DNA from: Phoronis pallida | Taxonomy: Eukaryota; Phoronida; Phoronidae | Direction: 5' to 3' | NCBI GenBank assembly: GCA_028565715.1 | Contig: JAOXYC010202796.1 | Span: forward strand, 1 to 11,626 | DNA length: 11,626 nt | Shown here: positions 9,001 to 11,626 of the stretch, one piece after another | Layout of the letters: every line of letters starts with the position of its first letter | Position numbering within the stretch: position 1 is the stretch's first letter | Program-made: the position numbers and the translations under genes | Notes under the pieces: model-generated | The model's database searches: none | Told to the model about the DNA's origin: nothing | What the model saw: the letters and a program-made list of their open reading frames with translations, nothing else

Positions 9001-11626
9001 TTGAACTTTTACAGCATTTACACTAAAGAAAATACACGAACCTTGTAAATTTGTGACAGTTCCGGTAATCGGAATACAAGTTGTGGTTCCTTCTGGAGTT
9101 TTAGTTGTAGTGGTATCTGGAGTTTTAGTTGTAGTGGCTTTTGGAGTTGCAGTTGTAGTGGTCTCTGGAGTTGTAGTGGTCTGTGGAATTGTAGTTGTAG
9201 TGGTTTCTAGAGTTGTAGTGGTCTCTGGAGTTGTAGTTGTAGTGGTTTCTGGAGTTGTAGTTGTAGTGGTCTCTGGAGTTGTAGTGGTATCTGGAGTTGT
9301 AGTTGTAGTGGTTTCTGGAGTTGTAGTTGTAGTGGTCTCTTGAGTTGTAGTGGTATCTGGAGTTATAGTTGTAGTGGTTTCTGGAGTTGTAGTGATCTCT
9401 GGAATTGTAGTTGTAGTGGTCTCTGGAGTTGTAGTGGTCTCTGGAATTGTAGTTGTAGTGGTCTCTGAAGTTATAGTTGTAGTGGCTTCTGGAGTTGTAG
9501 TGGTCACCGGAGTTGTAGTTGTAGTGGTCTCTGGAAGTGCAGTTGCTTCTGGAATTGCAGTTGTAGTGGTTGTTAGAGTTGTAGTGGTCTCTGGAATTGT
9601 AGTTGTAGTGGTCTCTGGAGTTGTAGTTGTAGTGGTCTCTTGAGTTGTAGTGGTCTCTGGAATTGTAGTTGCAGGGACTTCTGGAGTTGTAGTGGTCTCT
9701 GGAATTGTAGTTGTAGTGGTCTCTGGAGTTGTAGTTGTAGTGGCTTCTGGAGTTGTAGTGGTCTCTGGAATTGTAGTTGTAGTGGTCTCTGGAATTGTAG
9801 TTGTAGTGGTCTCTGGAGTTGTACTTGTAGTGAATTCTGGAGGTTTAGTTGTAGTGGCTTCTGGAGTTGTAGTTGTAGTGGTCTCTGGAGTTGTAGTGGT
9901 CTGTGGAATTGTAGTTGTAGTGGTTTCTAGAGTTGTAGTGGTCTCTGGAGTTGTAGTTGTAGTGGTTTCTGGAGTTGTAGTTGTAGTGGTTTCTGGAATT
10001 GCAGTTGTAGTGGTCTCTGGAATTGTAGTTGTAGTGACTTCTGGAGTTGTAGTGGTCTCTGGAGTTGTAGTTGTAGTGGCTTCTTGAGTTGTAGTGGTCT
10101 CTGGAGTAGTAGTGGTCTCTGGAGTTGTACTGTTCTCTGGTGTTGTAGCTGTAGTGGTTATTTGAGTTGTAGTTGTAGTGGTTTCTGGAGTTGTAGTGGT
10201 CTCTGGAGTTGTAGTGGTCTCTGGAATTGTAGTTGAAGTGGTATCTGGAGTCGTAGTGGCCTCTGGAATTGTAGTTGTAGTGGTCACCGGAGTTGTCGTG
10301 GTCTCTGGAGTTGTACTGGTCTCTGGAGTTGTAGTGGTCACTGGAATTGTAGTTGTAGTGGTCTCTGGAGTTGTAGTGGTCACTGGAATTGTAGTTGTAG
10401 TGGTCTCTTGAGTTGTAGTTGTAGTGGTCTCTGGAGTTGAAGTGGTCTCTGGAGTTGTAGTTGTAGTGGTCTCTGGAATAGTAGTTGTAGTGATCTCTGG
10501 AGTTGTAGTTGTAGTGGTCTCTGGAGTTGTAGTGGTCTCTGGAGTTGTATTGGTCTCTGGAGTTGTACTGGTCTCTGGAGTTCTAGTTGTAGTGGTCTCT
10601 GTAGTTTTAGTGGCCTCTGGAATTGTAGTTGTAGTGGTCTCTGGAGTTGTAGTGGTCACTGGAGTTGTAGTTGTAGTGGTTTCTGGAGTTGTAGTGGTCT
10701 TTGGAGTTGTAGTGGTCTCTGGAGTTGGAGTGGTCTCTGGAATTGAAGTTGTAGTGGTCTCTGGAGTTGTAGTTGTGATTGTCTCTGGAGTTGTTGTGGT
10801 CTCTGGAATTGTAGTTCTAGTGGTCTCTGGAGTTGTGGTTGTAGTGGTCTCTGGAGTTGTAGTGGTCTCTGGAGTTGTAGTGGTCTCTGGAATTGTAGTT
10901 GTAGTGGTCTCTGGAATTGTAGTTGTAGTGGTCTCTGGAGTTGTAGTGGTCTCTGGAATTGTAGTTGTAGTGATCTCTGAAGTTGTAGTTGTAGTGGTCT
11001 CAGGAGTTGTAGTGGTCTCTCGAGTTGTAGTGGTCTCTGGAATTGTAGTCGTAGTGGTCTCTGGAGTTTTAGTTGTAGTGGTTTCTTGAGTTGTAGTGGT
11101 CTCTGGAGTTGTAGTGGTCTCTGGAGCTGTTGTGGTCTCTGGAGTTGTAGTTGTAGTGATCTCTGGAAGTGTAGTGATCTCTGGAGTTGTAGTGGCATCT
11201 GGAGTTGTAGTGGTCTCTGGAGTTGTAGTTGTAGTGGACTCTGGAGTTGTAGTGGTCTCTGGAATTGTAGTTGTAGTGGTCTCTGGAGTTGTAGTGGTCT
11301 CTGAAATTGTAGTTGTAGTGGGATCTGGAGTTGTACTTGTAGTGGTCTCTGGAGTTGTAGTGGTCTCTGGAATTGTAGTTGTTGTGGTCTCTGGAGTTGT
11401 AGTTGTAGTGATCTCTAGAATTGTAGTTGTAGTGGTCTCTGAAGTTGTAGTTGTAGTGGTCTCTGGAGTTGTAGTGGTCTCTGGAGTTGTAGTGGTCTCT
11501 GGAATTGTAGTTGTAGTGGTCTCTGGAATTGTAGTTGTAGTGGTCTCTGGAATTGTAGTTGTAGTGGTCTCTGGAGTTGTAGTTGTAGTGGTCTCTTGAG
11601 TTGTAGTGGTCTCTGGAGTCGTAGTG
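1..11626 (-). CDS. MUC4-like mucin gene (18 exons, partial at both ends)
   Basis: One spliced gene encoding mucin repeats, a Cys-rich module, NIDO, AMOP, VWD, an Ig/cadherin-like segment and EGF-like domains. The sequence shows 18 exons with GT donors and AG acceptors; all junction phases match and the joined frame is open for about 1,934 codons. This domain order is that of MUC4 and of invertebrate mucin-like proteins such as the one reported from coral skeletal matrix. The likely role, inferred from family, is a heavily O-glycosylated extracellular or membrane-anchored adhesion mucin. Start codon, signal peptide, stop and polyadenylation signal are outside the window. Residue numbers in the exon entries count from the right edge (first full codon ends at 11625). 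The gene symbol is left empty because orthology to vertebrate MUC4 cannot be shown from one locus. Confidence 0.93.
83..386 (-). other. Intron (304 bases), nothing recognised
   Basis: AT-rich intron between EGF exons q and r, bounded by GTACGT and CCAG. I see no repeat, RNA gene or conserved coding stretch in it. Confidence 0.85.
387..512 (-). CDS. Exon q: EGF-like domain (non-calcium type)
   Basis: A 126-base phase 1-1 exon, residues 1866-1907, acceptor ATTTCAG and donor ACTG|GTACGT. It reads [42 protein letters not shown]. Six cysteines are in EGF order; the acidic D-x-x-E calcium lead is replaced by GHDLC. Two N-x-T sequons (NLT, NIT) are present. Confidence 0.94.
673..802. mobile_element. 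MITE-like element with 29-base perfect terminal inverted repeats
   Basis: Positions 673-701 and 774-802 are perfect inverted repeats (core TTAAAATGTCACTCTTGTG) around 72 bases without coding signal, all within the 324-base intron 513-836. No clear target-site duplication was seen. A near copy of one end (AGTGACATTTTAATATAT) lies at 4230-4247 in another intron. Non-autonomous DNA transposon is the likeliest reading. Confidence 0.65.
837..965 (-). CDS. Exon p: calcium-binding EGF domain
   Basis: A 129-base phase 1-1 exon, residues 1823-1865, acceptor TATCGCAG and donor CCAG|GTGAGT. It reads [39 protein letters not shown]. It has six cysteines, the D-I-D-E-C calcium signature and an exact C-x-N-x4-Y-x-C-x-C beta-hydroxylation motif ([12 protein letters not shown]). 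Confidence 0.96.
966..1287 (-). other. Intron (322 bases), nothing recognised
   Basis: AT-rich intron between EGF exons o and p. No structured repeat stands out. Confidence 0.85.
1288..1416 (-). CDS. Exon o: calcium-binding EGF domain
   Basis: A 129-base phase 1-1 exon, residues 1780-1822, acceptor TTTCCAG and donor AAAG|GTATCC. It reads [38 protein letters not shown], with six cysteines and the D-I-N-E-C calcium signature. The C-x-N to Tyr spacing is two residues longer than the standard Asn/Asp hydroxylation pattern. Confidence 0.95.
1558..1722 (-). CDS. Exon n: EGF-like domain
   Basis: Acceptor TTCCATAG and donor GCATAG|GTAATG give 165 bases, phase 1-1, residues 1725-1779. It reads [20 protein letters not shown], then [35 protein letters not shown]. 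After the first Cys, which closes the preceding EGF, there are six cysteines in EGF order, with C-x2-C in place of the usual C-x-C. The DIDGC lead resembles calcium-binding EGF. Confidence 0.9.
1723..2095 (-). other. Intron (373 bases), nothing recognised
   Basis: Intron between exons m and n. Plus-strand open stretches of 60-70 codons here have no domain features and cross splice sites. Confidence 0.85.
2096..2271 (-). CDS. Exon m: end of beta-sandwich and a reduced EGF-like domain
   Basis: Acceptor GCTTTAAG and donor GGAGG|GTAAGA give 176 bases, phase 2 to 1, residues 1666-1724. [20 protein letters not shown] finishes the previous domain. It is followed by [14 protein letters not shown] and [12 protein letters not shown], with the last Cys supplied by the next exon (DDC). 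This is an EGF frame (C-x-NGG...C-x-C..GW.G..C), but the first and third cysteines are missing. Confidence 0.87.
2272..2873 (-). other. Intron (602 bases) carrying the large foldback
   Basis: Phase 2 intron, the only one in that phase. About a third of it is the 2475-2675 inverted repeat; the rest shows no recognisable feature. Confidence 0.85.
2475..2675. mobile_element. Large intronic foldback (inverted repeat, arms about 95 bases)
   Basis: The left arm 2475-2567 and right arm 2579-2675 are inverted copies differing at about six bases and one 4-base indel, with an 11-base loop. The extra copy of the arm end, ACTTGTTTGAAAGAGA at 2692-2707, pairs with 2471-2486, so the right end carries a small duplication. 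It sits in the 602-base intron 2272-2873. A MITE or foldback transposon is likely; the transcript would form a long hairpin. Confidence 0.75.
2874..3102 (-). CDS. Exon l: Ig/cadherin-like segment
   Basis: Acceptor CCTTTTAG and donor TTGC|GTAAGT give 229 bases, phase 1 to 2, residues 1590-1665. It begins [20 protein letters not shown], has an acidic [12 protein letters not shown] run, and ends [19 protein letters not shown]. The pattern P-P-x-I...G.....A.D.DGD......G..T(W)TP resembles He_PIG/cadherin-like beta-sandwich repeats, and the acidic run may bind calcium. A segment like this links VWD to EGF domains in MUC4-family proteins. Exact family assignment is uncertain; the exon itself is well supported by phase and splice sites. 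Confidence 0.85.
3353..3589 (-). CDS. Exon k: post-VWD extension (MUC4-type)
   Basis: Acceptor TTATTGCAG and donor GATAG|GTTTGT give 237 bases, phase 1-1, residues 1511-1589. Joined to exon j it completes [20 protein letters not shown], followed by [20 protein letters not shown] and [17 protein letters not shown]. In MUC4 and relatives the VWD core is followed by F-G-x-S-W, an F.Y..GE segment and a C...CLFD motif, all seen here. Confidence 0.92.
3760..3954 (-). CDS. Exon j: VWD domain, C-terminal core
   Basis: Acceptor TATCCAG and donor TCAT|GTAAGT give 195 bases, phase 1-1, residues 1446-1510. Landmarks are [20 protein letters not shown], then [20 protein letters not shown] and [19 protein letters not shown]. 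The GLMG.(L/Y)N.N..DDF motif followed by an FG(E/Q)SW-like end is diagnostic of MUC4-family VWD. Confidence 0.95.
3955..4419 (-). other. Intron (465 bases) with hairpin and MITE-end-like sequence
   Basis: Contains the 4173-4201 hairpin and AGTGACATTTTAATATAT at 4230-4247. The remaining bases show nothing I recognise. Confidence 0.8.
4173..4201. repeat. Short hairpin in intron 3955-4419
   Basis: CGGGTGTAAAGCA pairs with TGCTTCACACCCG (one mismatch, 3-base loop). It is close to the MITE-end-like sequence at 4230-4247, so it may be a remnant of the same or another element. Confidence 0.5.
4420..4533 (-). CDS. Exon i: VWD domain, middle
   Basis: A 114-base phase 1-1 exon, residues 1408-1445, with acceptor CTTCATAG and donor TCAG|GTATGA. 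It encodes [20 protein letters not shown] followed by [18 protein letters not shown]. It corresponds to the beta-strand-rich core of MUC4-type VWD domains; the identity rests mainly on its position and frame between two clear VWD exons. Confidence 0.87.
4744..4968 (-). CDS. Exon h: start of VWD domain with GDPH motif
   Basis: Acceptor GATTTCAG and donor GGCG|GTGAGT give 225 bases, phase 1-1, residues 1333-1407. It reads [19 protein letters not shown] then [20 protein letters not shown]. This is the MUC4/SUSD2 type of von Willebrand D domain, in which the Cys of classical VWD (G-x-C-x-Y) is replaced by Gly-Glu-Phe/Tyr. GDPH is at 4946-4957; in MUC4, MUC2 and MUC5AC the Asp-Pro bond of this motif is cleaved autocatalytically. 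The exon ends SSEGG. Confidence 0.95.
4946..4957 (-). other. GDPH autoproteolysis motif in VWD
   Basis: The codons for Gly-Asp-Pro-His lie six residues after the AMOP-VWD junction. In MUC4 the Asp-Pro bond of this motif is cleaved, leaving two non-covalently associated subunits. If conserved here, cleavage would separate the mucin/NIDO/AMOP part from the VWD/EGF part. Cleavage itself is an inference. Confidence 0.8.
4969..5498 (-). other. Intron (530 bases), nothing recognised
   Basis: Separates AMOP from VWD, with donor GTAGGT and acceptor GATTTCAG. No repeat or extra exon with matching phase was found by eye. Confidence 0.82.
5499..5712 (-). CDS. Exon g: C-terminal half of AMOP domain
   Basis: Acceptor TTTTACAG and donor ATGG|GTAGGT give 214 bases, phase 0 to 1, residues 1262-1332. 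It opens [20 protein letters not shown], the hallmark AMOP CCYD box, followed by [30 protein letters not shown]. With the preceding exon the domain shows eight cysteines. The C-terminal segment that often reads RP...C..Y.P in relatives here has Ser-Ser in place of the Cys ([14 protein letters not shown]). The VWD domain follows immediately. Confidence 0.93.
5868..6118 (-). CDS. Exon f: N-terminal half of AMOP domain
   Basis: Acceptor CAACAG and donor TTC|GTAAGT give 251 bases, phase 1 to 0, residues 1178-1261. It reads [10 protein letters not shown], then [23 protein letters not shown] and [20 protein letters not shown] (adhesion-associated domain in MUC4 and other proteins) starts with C..W....., followed by a C-P motif, and the call rests on this pattern and on position between NIDO and VWD. 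Three of the domain's cysteines lie here. Confidence 0.88.
6119..6436 (-). other. Intron (318 bases), nothing recognised
   Basis: Separates NIDO from AMOP. AT-rich, without visible structured repeat. Confidence 0.82.
6437..6656 (-). CDS. Exon e: C-terminal part of NIDO and linker
   Basis: Acceptor CTTTTCAG and donor AACC|GTAAGT give 220 bases, phase 0 to 1, residues 1105-1177. [20 protein letters not shown] matches the conserved NIDO ending (NTFQ.VL.TDG..SF..F.Y). The following [18 protein letters not shown] corresponds to the G.. stretch before AMOP in MUC4-like proteins. Confidence 0.92.
6949..7263 (-). CDS. Exon d: core of NIDO domain
   Basis: A 315-base exon in phase 0-0, residues 1000-1104, with acceptor TTTTGCAG and donor GCA|GTGAGT. 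Landmarks are [19 protein letters not shown] and [14 protein letters not shown], the standard NIDO strands (N-G-L/F-I-S-F, APFWADVD, W.V.W..V). The usual ADVD after APFW is replaced by RKQKID. Two cysteines near the end ([10 protein letters not shown]) are unusual for NIDO, which generally lacks disulfides, and may form a small extra loop. Homology is clear. Confidence 0.93.
7318..7380. repeat. Degenerate TCATCG-type microsatellite
   Basis: Imperfect repeats of TCATCG, TCGTTG and TCATTA triplets just downstream of the donor-side exon in the intron 7264-7934. No coding meaning. Confidence 0.6.
7675..7751. repeat. AT-rich hairpin in intron (32-base arms)
   Basis: The left arm 7675-7706 and right arm 7720-7751 pair with three mismatches around a 13-base loop. 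Pairing can extend outward with small gaps (GTCATT at 7665 with AATGATGAC at 7754). The core resembles palindromic short interspersed elements common in marine invertebrate genomes, but I cannot name the family. Confidence 0.7.
7874..7891. repeat. 18-base perfect palindrome
   Basis: TTGTTATCGCGATAACAA equals its own reverse complement. It lies 122 bases from the 7675-7751 hairpin in the same intron, and TTCTCACAT at about 7779 with ATGTGAGAA at about 7902 flank it in inverted orientation, so the whole may belong to one mobile element. Confidence 0.6.
7935..8074 (-). CDS. Exon c: start of NIDO domain
   Basis: Acceptor TTCACAG and donor TTT|GTAAGT give a 140-base exon, phase 1 to 0, residues 953-999. 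It opens with [10 protein letters not shown] and ends [12 protein letters not shown], which matches the beginning of NIDO domains (a short G-rich lead followed by the FPFFG..Y..VYVN strand). The next exon continues directly with [13 protein letters not shown] is an extracellular domain of nidogen, MUC4, SNED1 and tectorin-alpha, used in matrix adhesion. Confidence 0.9.
8348..8620 (-). CDS. Exon b: Cys-rich module between mucin repeats and NIDO
   Basis: Acceptor TTATAG at 8621 and donor CTAG|GTTCGT give a 273-base phase 1-1 exon, residues 862-952. It reads [18 protein letters not shown], then a hydrophobic stretch with [18 protein letters not shown], then CGQ, NCGCYG and PTPTPPC, followed by a short Thr-rich tail ([16 protein letters not shown]). 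With the Cys at the end of the preceding exon there are eight cysteines, spaced C-x12-C-x2-C-x9-C-x27-C-x12-C-x1-C-x9-C. I do not recognise the family. The C-x-Y start and the C-x-C near the end loosely recall VWC-like modules, but the order of elements does not fit well. Even cysteine number suggests a disulfide-bonded extracellular domain. Acceptor choice is forced: starting two bases later gives an early stop. Confidence 0.85.
8621..9041 (-). other. Intron (421 bases), nothing recognised
   Basis: Lies between the mucin array and the Cys-rich module, with donor GTTCGT and acceptor ATTATAG. No repeat stands out. Confidence 0.85.
9042..11626 (-). CDS. Exon a: Thr-rich mucin tandem-repeat domain (5'-partial)
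   Basis: This exon encodes residues 1-861 plus the first base of the next codon, continuing past the right edge. The protein is almost wholly TTTTPE and TTTTTTPE or TTTTTIPE units, with 18- and 24-base DNA periods that are both multiples of three, so the frame is kept throughout. Thr dominates, Pro and Glu recur once per unit and Ser is rare. Such PTS domains are dense O-glycosylation scaffolds that form an extended, negatively charged stalk. No in-frame stop was found from 11625 to the donor, and no Met is present, so the start is upstream. Near the 3' end the repeats give way to [15 protein letters not shown], and the exon ends with donor CAAG|GTTCGT (phase 1). The antisense valine-rich reading and the Gln/Leu-rich alternative frame are by-products of the stop-free repeat. 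Confidence 0.93.
9121..9270. repeat. Segmental duplication inside the mucin array, copy 1
   Basis: These 150 bases match 9841-9990 at an exact 720-base offset with three mismatches, all in the first 30 bases. Both copies share rare unit variants that encode [20 protein letters not shown], and the same order of 18- and 24-base units. Confidence 0.88.
9841..9990. repeat. Segmental duplication inside the mucin array, copy 2
   Basis: Partner of 9121-9270. Similarity fades abruptly after 9990, where the unit order changes, consistent with an unequal-exchange boundary. Confidence 0.88.

Larger units (their letters stand above)
9062..11626 (-). repeat. 18/24-base minisatellite coding for TTTTPE units
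   Basis: Tandem array of two unit lengths. On the plus strand the 18-base unit is CTCTGGAGTTGTAGTGGT, and the 24-base unit carries one extra TTGTAG. They alternate irregularly for about 2.56 kb and continue past the right edge. Variants change single residues (IPE, LEI, AIP, QE, VTP), but no length change breaks the frame. Confidence 0.97.

Noticed and set aside
10657-10659. GTG as translation start of the mucin frame
   Set aside because: The frame remains open upstream to 11625 and the codon is simply Val in a PVTTTTPE unit. Animal nuclear genes rarely start at GTG, and a secreted mucin should begin with a signal peptide, absent here.
10656-11198. Minus-strand Leu/Gln-rich open frame of 180 codons
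   Set aside because: It is a second frame of the same repeat; the TTTTPE frame runs uninterrupted through these positions to the window edge.
9053-11599. Plus-strand valine/glycine-rich open frames ([10 protein letters not shown])
   Set aside because: They are the antisense of the TTTTPE coding repeat. They have no domain features, and the minus-strand frame joins in phase to NIDO, AMOP, VWD and EGF exons.
1-11626. Bacterial-type features, CRISPR array, tRNA or rRNA
   Set aside because: None seen. The only regular repeats are the coding minisatellite, and the gene structure is clearly spliced.

Overview
The window is animal nuclear DNA. It holds the middle of one large spliced gene, read entirely on the minus strand from the right edge to the left edge. 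I placed 18 exons by hand. All 17 introns between them are GT-AG, every reading-frame phase matches across each junction, and the joined frame is open for about 1,934 codons. The domain order is Thr/Pro mucin repeats, a short Cys-rich module, NIDO, AMOP, a VWD with a GDPH motif, an Ig/cadherin-like segment, then at least six EGF-like domains. NIDO-AMOP-VWD-EGF is the MUC4 architecture, also known from coral and other invertebrate 'mucin-like proteins'. The start codon and signal peptide lie beyond the right edge. The C-terminus, probably more EGF repeats and a membrane segment, lies beyond the left edge.

Layout from the protein's N-terminus (right) to its C-terminus (left): 9042-11626 mucin repeats, open to the right; 8348-8620 Cys-rich module; 7935-8074, 6949-7263 and 6437-6656 NIDO; 5868-6118 and 5499-5712 AMOP; 4744-4968, 4420-4533, 3760-3954 and 3353-3589 VWD and its C-terminal extension; 2874-3102 Ig/cadherin-like segment; 2096-2271 a reduced EGF; 1558-1722, 1288-1416, 837-965, 387-512 and 1-82 EGF-like domains. 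Introns are short (141-671 bases) and AT-rich. Three of them carry inverted-repeat elements that look like MITEs or foldback elements: 673-802, 2475-2675 and 7675-7751.

The short introns, AT-rich non-coding DNA and MUC4-type architecture point to a non-vertebrate metazoan, perhaps a marine one such as a cnidarian, lophotrochozoan or invertebrate deuterostome. I cannot place it further from sequence alone. The inferred product is a secreted or membrane-tethered gel or matrix mucin: the Thr-rich stalk would be densely O-glycosylated, NIDO and AMOP are adhesion modules, VWD may be autocleaved at GDPH, and the EGF series would link to the membrane or to partners. No bacterial genes, RNA genes, CRISPR arrays or second gene were seen.
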